Shown here in pieces: positions 33,337 through 45,685 of a stretch of 64,000 bases of DNA. This stretch comes from Atkinsonella hypoxylon (lineage: Eukaryota > Ascomycota > Sordariomycetes > Hypocreales > Clavicipitaceae): assembly GCA_000729835.1 (NCBI GenBank), contig JFHB01000002.1, positions 186,001-250,000 on the forward strand, given 5' to 3'. The notes under the pieces are model-generated. The model had not been told where the DNA came from, ran no database searches, and saw only the letters and a list, made by a program, of their open reading frames with translations. Made by a program: the position numbers and the translations under genes. Position 1 is the first letter of the stretch, and the number at the start of each line of letters is the position of its first letter.

Positions 33337-36300
33337 ATATACCTGGGACGTATCCGCACTTCATGGGGAAAGACATGCAGAACTGGCTGGCAGTGCTCAT
33401 GTTACCATTTGCACTGAGGATGCTCCCAGTAGAACAAATTTCTGTCCGTCGAGCAGGGCCGAGGTTGGCCACCTCCCTCAGTTGGCCAAAACGCGTCTGG
33501 TTTGGCTCCAAGAATTGCCCCGCCATGTCGTGCATTCATTGCATCTTGACTCGTGACTGCAACAACATCTTGACTCTGGACTGCTCTCCTTCCATTTATA
33601 CTATCGACTTGGTTCAATTATCAGTTCTACATACATGCCTCGTCCAAGAGGCTGCCATGAATGTAAGCAACAAGCTAAAGGGGTTTCTGGTCTCGATTTA
33701 GTCACACAAGATACCAAGTAGGTCACGGAACCACCCACACCAACTTCGATCATACATACATCCAAGGGCCCTCTGGATAGCACGATAAGTTAGTCTGCAA
33801 TGTGTCAACTTAGATCTCTCGCTCTGCCACCTGGAATCTATTACGACTTTTTGCTATAGTGACGTCCACGAAGTACTTCTCGTTTCTTTGCTTCAGATTG
33901 GTTCACACTCAAAAAAAAAAAAAAGCAAAAAAGCACACCTACCAAATCGATGTCAAGATCCTCTCCCAACCTTCTGTGCTAGCTTTCGTCGCCGCCGTTG
34001 CCGCCAAGATCCAGTCTGGCGCCAATCTACACGCAAAGAGCGGTGTGCTGTCAAAGAGATCGGCAGTAGCATTCTCCTTCATGCTGAGCGGGTCACTTGG
34101 GCATCGCGACGGAGACGTTCTGTTCTGTCTTCACCACACGAGAAAATAAGATTATGCTAAGGTACGAAAGGGTTTTTTTTTTGTTTTTTTTTGTTTTTTT
34201 CTCCCTCATCGTTACGCGCATCTCCTTTCGCGGTTTTCAACCCATGCTGACCGCTGATGTCGGGCATTGTTGGAGCCATGATTGATCTTCAATGCAGGCT
34301 CGAACGTGAGGATTGCCATGAGCCTGGGCTAGTGATGTGCAAATGGTAGTGGTCACACTATCTCATTCGTCGCTGTCTCTGTGGGCAGGATCATCAGAAC
34401 GTATATCAAGGACGGGTATTTACAACTGCTGTGGACAATTCGGTTCCTCATGAAACTTCCCACCAAGGTCCGCAATTTCAACTCCGCCTTCATGTGAATC
34501 GAGATGGCGATCAGATCAGGTTATTTTGTTTTCGAGTCTGGTTTCCGTTAGCTGTTTGAACTTTACAGAACAAATTATGCGACATGGATACTGTGGCAGA
34601 CTCTCGATTCTCTCCAGGTTTCGTATCGTAAGTCACAGCTTCGTCTTGAAACTTGTCACAGCAAGCAGCTCCAAGCTTGCATCTCTTAAAAGACACGAAC
34701 GCACCAAGCTGGAATTAAATATGGCGCTCCCATGCGCATTTTTTCCGACTTGAGAATCGTATGGTTCCTACGACGAGGGAATTCCGTCGTCATTGGCCGT
34801 GGAATGCGTCTGTGGAATGACGGCAGTTCCCAGTTTGCCAAATAGAGCTATTATGCCCGGGCAACTGATGCCTAATTTGGCCAGTTCATGTCAAGGTCAG
34901 ATGAAGCAAGGTCATCGATCGACGAGCACCTGTTTGACTGGGTCCTCGAATTGTAATCTGCCCTGTCTATTCGACGCTGACCACATTCTACATTGGTGCT
35001 GGACTGGCACGCTACAGATTAATCGAGACATGGAGGTTCACCCACGAATTTGAACCCTTATGCTAGCAACGGGCACAACTCAACGCCTTCGGTTGAGGCC
35101 TGATTTGTTGCTAGTTGGTAAATTAAAATGCTCTAGGGCTGTGTCTTCTTTCTTCTCTTAGCCTCCGGGGCATTAAGAACGGTAATTCTAGCAATGGCGT
35201 AAGTTTTTTCAAGTCCTGGAACAGCTTGAAAGGAAACGCAAGGAATAGTTAGTATACTTCTTCAATTGCTTAAGAAGCCTAAGATTAAGGCTAACAGAGA
35301 GTGCCTGGTCTGCTATTGGTGCCACGGTACAAAAAGCACCTTATTGGACTAAAGAACGTCTTATTACTCGAGAGATATAGAAGGATCTCTCGCAGGAGAC
35401 TACTAATGGTAGCTTAAATCAATGCCTATGCAACTTAGGCATGTCATGGGATTATAATGAGGATAGGAGACAACGATGTAACTAACTAGAGCTTTGAACC
35501 CCTGGCAAGCGATATAATTCTCAAAAGAGCGCCAACTCGTGGGTAGACGTCCATGTCTCGATTGGTCTAGCCATGCGCCTGACCAGCCAGCCACCTTGTT
35601 CTTAACCTGGGGGGCAGGCAGGGGAGGAGGCGAGGAGATGCACGCCACGCCACGATGTGGTGATGTGATGTGTAGTCATGCTGCCCTCGTTCCGTTTCTG
35701 CCTGCTCGTTTCCTTTCATGAGCCGCCCACGTTGTGCGAGATCGTGCAGGCGCCCTGGGCATGGGGCTGTCCCGCAGGATAGGGGATAGGGACTCGGGCG
35801 CTTGCTTGGGATTTGACTTCTGAGATGCAGGAAAGAGGTCCGTTGCATGTCTTGGCCTCGCAAACTCGTTAACATACTCCGTACAACACTTGCGCAAAGC
35901 TTGTAATCTGGAGTCATTAGACATTGGTTGATGCGCAGTTAGTGTTAACTATGGGTCCTCTCCTTGGAGCCCGCGTCGAAAGAGTTCCCCCACGCGACGA
36001 TCCATAGCATGGCTGCTGGTGTGGATGGCTGGCACATGGCTATCAATTAATAGTAGTAACTATCTCCTTGGAGAATCGAAGACATCGCTATGAGAAGCTT
36101 CTTCTATGGTGCGAATCCAAATGATACTATACGTAAAGTATCGATGATTACCCAGGAGGCTGTGGTTCACGGTGGCACCTCTCTCTAACCTTATCATCTC
36201 CAAGGAAATTCTGCATTCCTTCGAATGTGGCAACAACGCTAAGTCAAGAATGAGCATGTTGGCCAATCAAATAACGTGGGGAAAACAGAACTTGTGTCTG

Positions 36301-39300
36301 CCCAAATATCTCACCTTAATCAACGTACTGCTGTACTCCGTACTGGAGGCTACGAATGGATGGGCGATTGCGTGGTCTCAGCAATCTCCCGCGTACCGAC
36401 CGTATTTGTTGTTGTGCGAAAGTGGAGCCCGCGACCTGATTGTCTGTCGCCTTACCACACTAAAAGACTAAAAGGCGTGCTCCGCATGATATTGACGCCC
36501 GCGGAGCGCTCAAGCTCAAGCCGTTTCACCAGAGGACTCAGTTTCGCACCGGGTTCGGACGAAACGTGCAGATCATAATCCATCGATGGTGCGACGAGGC
36601 AGATGGTTTGCTATTAAGCTCTCGCCAGTTCCATGGGAATGCGCCGGGTAGAAAGAGTGCCAAACGAGGCACGTAGGTTTTCCTCCCTGGCTTAAGGGTG
36701 TATCTGGCTTTAGTGCCGTCCGGTCTTCCTGTTCTCCTGGCAAAGGACGAAAACATGGCCGAAATCGCGGGTTGGGGAAATGGTGAGATGGAGCTTGCAA
36801 CAAAATCTCCACCTATCAGCAGGTCAACGCCGGGAAAGTGGGGGAGGTGGCTCGCACCTGGCATTTATTCACATATGTGGACCTCTTCTCTTCACCTTGA
36901 GTGGGCAGGGCGGCAGCTGGAGCTTGTCAACAAATCCGGAGAGCCTGTCAATCTGGTCTGCCGGGTGGTCGAGATCCAGTGTGCTTGCTTCTCTTGGTAT
37001 TGATTAGACGCCGGCGCGCCGGGCATGCTGGTGGTGGGCGCAAATATTACAGAGTACGGAATACGGAATACACCTTGTGTAATTACCACAATTTTCAGCA
37101 TTGGCTTCTGCAAACCCTGGCTGCAGCAAGGTAGGGTCCAGCCTCGAGGTACATACAGGTCGCAGGTCGCAGGTCGCCGGTCGCAGGTTGCCGGTCGCCA
37201 GCCAGTCACAGATGTGCACGGTATTTTTTCTACGTTCAGTACCACGTACCACCTACCTAGGTGCCTAGGAGTAGGTAGGTACATTAACTATACATTATAC
37301 TATTCCCCATGGCGCATGTACTTATAACTGGTCGAAACAGCCCCACTGACTGAGAGGGGCTAAGGCACCTGGGTAGGTACCTAGGTAGTTAGTTACTTGC
37401 AAGTCATTCAGGGTCGTCCAGGACTATTGAGCCAGCGAGGAAAGGGGGTCGGTGCGGTAGTCTAAAGCCCCTTGTCCGCGTGACTCCAAGCAATCCTCCT
37501 ATCTTGGTTGGAACTGGAGCTTTGAAATCACAGTTACACCGTAGGGAATACAGGCTCGCATCGGATACTCTATCAGTGATCAGCGGATAAAGCATCGCCA
37601 AGGAGCACGTTGACTTCTGCACCCTGCATAAACTATTTCCATGCTTGATAATATGTTAAATCTGGTCTGTAGGGTAGCAATTCTGGTTGTTTATTTTTGT
37701 TTCACAAAACCAGCGCCGGGGTCCGTACCGGGCGGGATTTCACTCAAGTTGCGATTCCAGTCCAAGACAGTGCATAGATGGGAGAACCCGTCATGAGACT
37801 TTCATTGCCAGGGAAAAGCGCCGCAAACTTTGTCTGAGAAAATGACGAGCCAGGTGACAAAAGAGCGGACCCCTTGAACTAACGTACCTAGTATGTATGT
37901 ATGTACATTCCTTCGAGTGACGACAGCCCAGTCCGGCCTCCACTTCAAGGCCGTGAGTTAACGGCGCATCTGATTACCAGATGTTTGAAAACTTCTTCTT
38001 TTAGATGGATTCCACACGCCGCAGCTTAAGTAGCACTTATTCACTAATATTGGTTGACTGATAGCGTGATACATAATCGAAACGGCGCAATCGGATTGAG
38101 GACAGGACGAGTTGGACGAGTTGGACGAATCGAGTGACACTGAACGAGTGGCTGGAATGAAGTGGCCAACCTGAAGTGGCCAACCTGAAGTGGCCGCCAC
38201 CCACTCCCGAAGCGTGGCGCCAGGGTTGCCTTCGGCACAAGAATAGCACCAGTTGACGCTGCGCCAAGCAAGACGAGTAATATCAGGTGGTCTGCGTCCC
38301 AGCTGCAGACACGCCCACGGTGATTTGCCCGCCAGACATGTCAGTGATGATAATTAGTTAGTTACAGCGGGAACTATTCGGGAGAGGCGGCTGTGGAAAA
38401 GCCGCAGGGCGGGTGGTTGTGGTGCCATGTTCTACCTCTAGGTACCTAGATACCTAAGTTGGTATCTCTTCGATGCCGAGAAAGCTACGCTTCTGGCCAA
38501 TAAAAACATCGGTATCAAGGGCCCCTCGGCAACAGAGATTAGGTAAGCACATGGCAGGCAAGAGGACTACAAATGAGATGACGGGTCCTGCCTTGTGTGT
38601 ATTCTGTTAGCCGCATGGCAGAGTCCGATGGTCTGTTGCAATTGCAATGCAGCAGAAGGTCTCCTTGGAGAACGAAAACAGCCCAAGTGCAAGCCAGCAT
38701 GAATAGAATATCAGAACTCAACAAAAGCTTTGATGAAGGGAATGAGCGAGCGAGCGAGCGAGTGAGTGAGTGAGTGAGTGAGTGAGTGAGTGAGTGAGTG
38801 AGTGAGTGAATAAGTGAGTGAGTGAGTCAAGGGCCCTGCCCGTGCCATTGCGCCCTGCCCCCCCCCACCTTTTTCCGAAGGCTTATCGCCTGCTGGACGA
38901 TCTAACGACCTGAAGGGTTGTTCCATGCATCCAGTGTCGATTCAGCGCTCCGAGACGCAGACCTAGTGCTAGGTACTTCCCTGCTAGCGCCAATTCCCAA
39001 ACTCTTCGCTGCGACGTTTACAGTATTACGGCATTTGCAGACTGCCTTCCTAGGTAGACCAAAGTTATTCAAAACTGTCGGCACGTCATGACCATACACA
39101 CACTGCTGCCAAGAGAGGCGCCGTATCCTGATCATTCGTCGTTTCGTATGTACCTACTCACAAAAAAAAAAAAAAAAAGCCCCAACAGGCAGGCCCATCT
39201 CAAAACCAAACAGTTCAGTGTTCACGCTCCAAGGCTGCGATGTCTGCGATGGACGGTGTGAGACACTGTGATCAGCCCAATAGTCTCAGGAACTGTGCTC

Positions 39301-40129
39301 CCCCCCTCACGATTCCAGGAGGGGCGCTTTTGCTTCATGCCGAAGTAGGACTAGCGTTTATGCTACTCAGCCCAATCACTACCGTAGTGGCAAGCTAGGT
39401 GGGGCCAAACGCCCATTCAACAGTTTCTTGGCCCCTCATTTGCCGCCACAGAGGCCCGTTTTTTCAACTCCTCAGCCAGTGGATTGCCGTTGTTACCAGC
39501 TCAGGTCTGCGGGCTCCGGTTTCGACCTGCACTATGCGCCCTTCGCCTACTTCTACACCTGCCTGCGGCCTACCTACGAGCACTCTATCCCATCACTACC
39601 ACCTGGATGGATACCTGCCGAGACAGCCTGAAAAGCCTGAAAGCCTTGGCTCTCGAGGTATTCTCCGGTCTCCCCATCCGTCCAGCGACACCCACCACTA
39701 ATTCGCCTGAGTCTCTTGTCTGCCTCCCCTGTCCTTCGTCTTTCCCATTCTCCTCTCTACCTCTGCCACCCACACTCTTCATCGATCGTACAAACCTGAA
39801 CATACTACTCCTCTTCTTCCCCTCCTCTCGCATCTCTGTTTATGCTCTTGTACTTGACATTTGGCACATCACCTCAAATCTCCCTGCTCGTAAGCAATCC
39901 AGATCATATCCAAGTTTATTTTCGCTTCCTCGTCAGCCTTTGCTCTACTCGGTAATCAGCATTTAAACGTCAATCTCGCATTTCGCCGCTTTGTCAACCT
40001 ACCCACGCCGGCAAAGCAAAGTCAACGTGAATTACCACTCGCACCACTGCGCCCCCAATCCGAAGCTACGACCCTGGGGCTGCAGAGACAAACGCAACAA
40101 ACAAGCCTCTCTTGCTCGCAGTACGCATC
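33337..40129. other. Gene desert, about 6.8 kb
   Basis: No supported gene. Contents noticed: A-tract near 33908, T/G tract near 34168-34203, a possibly degenerate coding remnant at about 35180-35460 (see findings), CCTAGG-type palindromes near 37245-37290, 37365-37400 and 38436-38460, tandem GTCGCAGG-like units at 37157-37200, tandem GAAGTGGCCAACCT units at about 38157-38200, a GAGT microsatellite at 38743-38828, and TACTCCGTA at 35875 and 36334. The last part (39400-40129) is probably the long 5' leader or promoter of the next gene. Confidence 0.6.
38743..38828. repeat. (GAGC/GAGT)n tetranucleotide microsatellite
   Basis: Begins with GAGC units and changes to GAGT units, about 20 copies in all, with one interruption (GAATAAGT). 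Confidence 0.9.
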
Positions 40130-40820
40130 ATGGCCTCATACTACCATTATCATGCACAGGCCGCGCATCCTGCGCCAGTTTCGCACAACCATGGCGGAAA
40201 CCGTACTCGTAGGGGAGCCCCCCGCCTGTCGGTATCTCAAAATGCCCAGAGACAGTTCCGTGGCGCGCGCAGCATGAAAGATCTCAACGAGACAGCCTCT
40301 CTCTCTACTTTTCGCATCAAGTTCGAAGCTGGCCGCTCCTTCGAATTGGAGGACGACCTAGAGTTCTGCCCCAATCTCCTGACCGAGTCTGATGTAAGTA
40401 GAGATGCCGGCAGCAGCGGCCCATCTTGAAGAGCATTTCCACATACCTCTGCCCTAGCTCGTATATCCGACAAGTTCTTGCAATGTCTGGCTGACTTTTC
40501 ACTTTTTTTCTTGCACACAGCTGGTTTCCATCTCGAGTGCTTCGGAACGCTCCTCATTGGCAAGCAACTCTCCCGAATCTTCACCAACACAACAGCCCCA
40601 AACCGTCGCTCCTGGGTTCTCTCTCAACTCATCATCCGCTACCTTCATCCCTCCCAGCTTTCAGAGCCAGCATTCCAGCCTAAAGCTTCATCAACCTGCT
40701 GCCACCCGCGGCCGCAATGCTATTCCCATCATCAACCCCGTCACAGGTATTAGCATGTCCAGCCCACCTCCTTCGGTGTCGCCTGCCGCCATTCAGCACG
40801 CTCTCGGCCGCCGATGGTAG
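40130..40820 (+). CDS. Unknown Ser/Pro-rich conserved protein, 187 aa
   Basis: Exons 40130-40393 and 40521-40820 with a 127-nt phase-0 intron (GTAAGT...CACAG). I do not recognise a named family, though the pattern looks conserved among filamentous fungi. The N-terminus is His/Tyr-rich (ASYYHYHAQAAH). A short ordered segment around residues 60-88 (FRIKFEAGRSFELEDDLEFCPNLL) is the best candidate for a functional motif. The second exon is Ser/Gln/Pro-rich with LKLHQPA and RNAIPIINPVTG motifs and ends GRRW. No membrane segment or signal. The ATG is preceded by about 700 bases without a gene, suggesting a long 5' leader, which is common for regulatory proteins in fungi. Function unknown. Confidence 0.75.
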
Positions 40821-42833
40821 ACCGTCTGCTCGGATTGCGTCACGTGTCCTTGACGGATGTGTCGTCATTTTCGGGAATTTTCTCTTTGGCTTCCAAACGC
40901 TACAAATTAGACGACTCTGTTTGCTTTTTGACCGACTTGTTTTGAGCGAATTTCCATCTTGGCGGGCACATCGATGAAACAAAAACTTGAAAATTGTGGT
41001 GTCACTCTTGTGGGCTGGAGTGCTGGTGGAATTTTATTTTAAATTTTTTTTGCGGACTGTCACGACCGCGCATCATGTGTCAACACTACATAACCTGTAC
41101 AACCATTTTTCATCCATATACCATCCCTACTCGACCTTCAGCGACGGACCTCGACGAAATCTTTTCATCATATCTTCAACTTCCCTGGAGCCGGCGATAC
41201 CACAATTCTCAGTCAATTTTTTTTGTTTTGTCCTTATGATTTTGGTCGCGATAATTCGGCGCTGTGCAGGTTTAGTGTCCGTCTCCCGGGACAAGACCAA
41301 TCAGCACGCACGGGGGCGTTTTGACTCTGCACGATGCAGAGTTGCATTCTAGTTGATCATTGCATTGGAGCCAAATTGGAGTTGGCAATAGTCTTTCTTC
41401 GACGACATATCCGGCATACTTGACATAATATTTGGGACCGTGTGCGATGAACGAGTTTTCTATTCTACCAACAATGTTTTACTGCCATTTCTTTACGGTC
41501 ATGGGGTCATGAATCCACAAGAGGAAAAAAAAAACGCCAAAAGAACATATAGAAAGGAACTTTTACACAACGAAAGCTCTTGGAGAACTCATGAATTGTG
41601 TTACTTCAAGTCACATATAGGGATTTTTTTAAGGCGAGCAATGGTTGGCAAACTTAGCGGGTGCTCATACGTTTTCCCCCATTTTGGTTTTCGGTTGCCG
41701 GTTCTGGCCTCGTTTCGGATTTTGTCTTTATCATGGGGAGTTTGACGTCTTCAGCTCTCCGACCCTTCACTTCGAGCTTTGCAGCGCTTGCTGGAAAGAA
41801 TTTTGAGGTGTTTAGTTGACTAGGTGAAGATTTACTAAGAAATTTCTGTTTCATTGTGATACGGGGTTTGGTCGCGACAGGTCTGTCGCGTTGGAAGGAA
41901 AGAGGGTGGGCCTCAATGAGCACACGTTGGGTCAACTCGTGTTTTCTGGGATGGGACATTGTCTTTATGATTTTGGGCTACTGCGCAGCATACGGGGTGT
42001 GATTCGAGCAATGTGTTCAACTATGATATGATCTGTTTTGCGGGTCGGGTTATTTGGAATTTCGTGAGTCTTGAGCCGTCGTGCTCTGGTGTTGCATATT
42101 GATTGGGATCTGAACTGAATACTTGTGTGGATTGGTGCGAGCATGCTTTCCGGGTAACGGGTGTTGTATATTCCTGCCTGGTATTGGGGTTGCAATACCG
42201 TGGCCACATTGGCCATCTGCAATAAGAATATACGATATGTTCGAGAACTTTGATTTGGTTCGTATAAATGTGATTAAGGCAGAGTTTCACGCTCCTGCTT
42301 GACATGTCCATCAAGAAGTGAAGACGGCAGGCAGTTGGGAAGCCGGCACTGGCACTACCACAATCACGAATTTTGAGAACTAGCAGTGAGAGAGCCATTA
42401 TTAATTAATACATATGCCACTAAAATTATGTACATACCGAGGCAATGATGCGTGCAACATCAAACCATTGTAAGTCGAAGGAGGATATCGCAATGGTGAC
42501 GTCAGGAAGCCCACTCCACCCAAGCTTCGATCTGAGAAGCAGAAGGAAGCTTAGTAGTAGGATATTCTCCAATGGGGGCGTACTCTTATTAAAACCTATT
42601 TTAGCTACAACTACTTCGGATACCTTGAGTTTCCCATTCCTCTCCTCTGCCATTACTATTCACTCAAATTGGTCTATTGTCATTCTGATCCCATCCACGT
42701 ACAGGTCTGATCTCCTCGACGCTAATTCACGCAGCCCATCTCGCCTCTACTTACTATTGAGAGAGAGATATTTATACAAACACACAGACACACACAGACG
42801 CACATTTTGTGACCTCATAAACTCAATCTGACC
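40821..42833. other. Intergenic region
   Basis: About 2 kb without a supported gene. There are short T and A runs and no clear repeat. The open frames on both strands lack ATG starts or recognisable sequence. Probably the 3' leader of the Ser/Pro-rich gene and the promoter of the small mitochondrial gene. Confidence 0.5.
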
Positions 42834-43277
42834 ATGAACGCCGTCAGACCTGCCTTTACCCTGCAAGGCCTTCGGGCGGCCAGAGTGCCTGCTTTGAGGC
42901 AAGGACTTCGTTTCTCTACAAACTCGCGGCTTGGGCTGAAGGAGTCATCTAGCCGTACGTTCTGGACCCCTTTTTTCTATCCTTGCGTTCATGTTCCGCG
43001 CAAACGCGGTCTGGGTAGATAATCATTTGAGTATTTGGTTGCTAACGAATTTACAATTGCAGAAACAGACGTGGACTACGACAAACACAAGAAGGATTCG
43101 CTGGAGAAGCAGAAGAAAGGCGCTGGACACTGGAAGAGAGAACTTGCTTCCGACAGCGAAGAGGCCGTGCGAGCGGATCGTGCTTCTGACGAGGACTTCA
43201 AGTCAATGCAAGAGAGGACGAAGAGGTCGGCTGAGGAGTTGAGTAAGGCGGGGACTAGCAACAAGGATGGTATTTGA
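42834..43277 (+). CDS. Small mitochondrial protein, unknown function, 111 aa
   Basis: Exons 42834-42954 and 43063-43277 with a 108-nt phase-1 intron (GTACGT, branch TGCTAAC, TTGCAG). The first 40 residues (MNAVRPAFTLQGLRAARVPALRQGLRF) are Arg/Ala/Leu-rich without acids until late, a strong mitochondrial presequence. The mature part is small, charged and probably helical (YDKHKKDSLEKQKKGAGHWKREL, then EEAVRADR). It resembles a family of small fungal mitochondrial proteins that I cannot name with certainty. No membrane helix or metal site is seen. Confidence 0.78.
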
Positions 43278-44216
43278 GGAATATGCATGATGGGTTATGA
43301 TGGAAGTTGTCGTATGCACGTAGAAGATAGATATTGGGGGGGGGGGCGGTTATCTCAGTAGTATCACCACTGCATCTCCTATCTCCCAATGTGTCATCTC
43401 GTGTGTGTGACAGGAATGGTGATTGCACTGATGTGGAATGTAAGCAAGTTGGAGACTTGAAGACGGAACCGCAAAGAGGGAAAATCATAATATGGTTGCC
43501 ATCGGTTTCGCCATCATGTGGGGGATTGTATGGTTTGATTGAAGATCAAAGTCACCATGTGCCGCGTACCCCAAGCGTCTAGGCCAAGGTGCTACCGCTA
43601 CCATACGAGCTGACTCCTCCGCACGTGAGGGCAAATCTCAAAAGAACGAACGACTCATCCACATCGTGTTCCACATTTGACACATGTTGTTGCACACAAA
43701 GGTCAACACATACCACAATCGGCGGAACAACTGACTGAATTTATCTATCCGCATGGCATTTCTCCCAGGCGGACACGAAAAGTCCAAAAGCAGACTTGGC
43801 TCAGATGCGAGTCAGCTTGCGCCAAAACTTGAGGTCAAGAGATTCATACGCTCTCCGTACCTACAAGATACCTGGAAGGCTCATAGCTCCAACGCACGCA
43901 GCATCGCTTTCGCATACTGGAATTCTACTAGACTTCTACTGATCGTCTGGAGCCGGGGCTGCATGGCGACAATCTAGCGTGCGAACGGTACGCGCTTTAG
44001 TTACTCACCCGAGCGTCTGACGTGTGGCTGCTGCGCTGGGCACGGAGCCTCGACTTATCGATAACATCACCAACGTCCCAAGCCTAACCGAGTCCCTCCC
44101 AGCGCCAACCAATGCAACGGCACTGAGCAGAATAAAAAAAAAAACATACCTGTCCTCGAGCAAAAGAAAAGGGCGCGACATCGAGAACCCAGGCCACGGC
44201 CTTCTTCTCTCCGCAA
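43278..44216. other. Intergenic region
   Basis: About 0.94 kb with no supported gene. A run of G at 43336-43346 and the PET8-type gene promoter are in it. Confidence 0.5.
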
Positions 44217-45065
44217 ATGTCCTCTCCGCCCTTTCAAACAGCCCTCCTCGCAGGCGCCCTAGCCGGCACAACAGTCGACCTCTCCCTCTTCCCCCTCGAC
44301 ACCCTCAAGACGCGACTCCAATCCTCAGCTGGCTTCTTCCAGTCCGGCGGCTTCGCCGGTATATACAGGGGGATCGGTTCCGCCGTGGTGGGATCCGCAC
44401 CCGGCGCGGCCGTCTTCTTCTGCACGTACGAGGGGACCAAGAACGTGCTGGCTTCGAGCGCGACGCGGGTTCCCGAGCCGGTGACGCATATGCTGGCCGC
44501 TAGCCTGGGGGAAGTGGCAGCTTGTGCGGTCAGGGTGCCTACCGAGGTGGTCAAGCAGAGGGCGCAGGCTGGACTGCATGGGGGCAAATCTAGGGCGGCG
44601 CTGCGGGCCATTCTTGCACAGTATCGGCGCGGGCACGGCATCGGCGCGGTCTGGAGGGAGCTGTATAGGGGTTGGGGGATCACGGTGTTCAGGGAGGTGC
44701 CCTTTACCGTCATCCAGTTCCCGCTGTGGGAGGCGATGAGGCGGTGGGGAAGACAGCGACGACGGAAAAACGGCCATGGGCTCGTCGAGGCGGATGTGTC
44801 GGGCATCGAGAGCGCTCTGTATGGAAGCATTGCTGGTGGTGTGTCTGCTGCTGCGACCACACCGTTGGATGTGTTGAAGACGAGGGTCATGTTGTCGCAG
44901 AAGAGGGTCTCTGTGGCAGACGTCTTCTCGAGCATGGCGAGAGAGGAAGGCTGGAGGCCGTTCTTCGCGGGCATTGTCCCTAGAGTGACGTGGATTTCAA
45001 TAGGTGGTGCTATCTTCCTGGGGAGTTACCAGTGGGCAGTCAATGCTATGCAGGCGATTTCATGA
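44217..45065 (+). CDS. PET8: Mitochondrial S-adenosylmethionine carrier, 282 aa
   Basis: A single-exon gene of the mitochondrial carrier family. Three repeats carry the signature: FPLDTLKTRLQ, VPTEVVKQRAQ and TPLDVLKTRVM, with six membrane helices expected. The start (FQTALLAGALAGTTVDLSLFPLDTLKTRLQS) and the GFAGIYRGIGSAVVGSAPGAAVFFCTYE segment are characteristic of Pet8/SAMC. It imports S-adenosylmethionine into the matrix in exchange for S-adenosylhomocysteine, feeding methylation steps, including those of ubiquinone, biotin and lipoate synthesis. Length matches the family. The insertion around residues 170-200 (RRWGRQRRRKNGHG) is basic and matrix-side. Upstream ATG-less frames are shadows. 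It lies about 620 bases from the convergent WD40 gene. Confidence 0.92.
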   Translation: MSSPPFQTALLAGALAGTTVDLSLFPLDTLKTRLQSSAGFFQSGGFAGIYRGIGSAVVGSAPGAAVFFCTYEGTKNVLASSATRVPEPVTHMLAASLGEVAACAVRVPTEVVKQRAQAGLHGGKSRAALRAILAQYRRGHGIGAVWRELYRGWGITVFREVPFTVIQFPLWEAMRRWGRQRRRKNGHGLVEADVSGIESALYGSIAGGVSAAATTPLDVLKTRVMLSQKRVSVADVFSSMAREEGWRPFFAGIVPRVTWISIGGAIFLGSYQWAVNAMQAIS

Positions 45066-45685
45066 ATTTTATCACGGCTCTCGCATGTTGGGGGTTATGA
45101 CACGCCGTTTATCGAAAGATTGGATTGTATGCGAGGGCTCAAGACAGAGCATGGCATCGAGAATCCAACGTCACAAGTCAGCACGACATACGGCCAGAGA
45201 GAAAACATGATGATGCCGCAAAATATGATATTTCGTACTAGCAACGCTCCGACTCTTACTACTGGCTGACTCGAGGTGGATGACGCGACCTTGTAAAAGT
45301 AGAAATATATAAAGGTGTCGCCCCCCCCCCCCCCCCCTAAAAAAAAAAAAAGAAAAAGAAAAAGAAAAAGAAAAGAAAAGAAAACAAGAGGTTCGACGAC
45401 CGGAAAGTAAGTACGGTATAGCGCAAAAGGGTATTGTCGTTGCCTTGCCGCTTACACAAGAGTTTGACGGCCTACCTTCATCGAGCAGGCATGTAGTGTA
45501 ATGCAAATCGCATTGTGAATCGGCAAATAAAAATGCATAATCATAAATCACAGAGAAGGAGAGAGATATAGCAAGAAAAGGTACAGCATTTGCTGCATTC
45601 CACGCCATCGACTTGGGAAGACATCGACTTGGATCTTCCCAAGTCTACGAAAGCTGGCTAATAGCCTGTTTGCCTCGTGAGTCGT
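45066..45685. other. Convergent intergenic region with poly-C/A tract
   Basis: Contains about 18 C followed by about 12 A and several GAAAAA/GAAAA units (about 45319-45384). No gene seen. Confidence 0.7.

Noticed and set aside
39484..39966. 160-codon + strand ORF upstream of the Ser/Pro-rich gene
   Set aside because: Low-complexity Leu/Pro/Ser sequence in what looks like a pyrimidine-rich leader; no domain.
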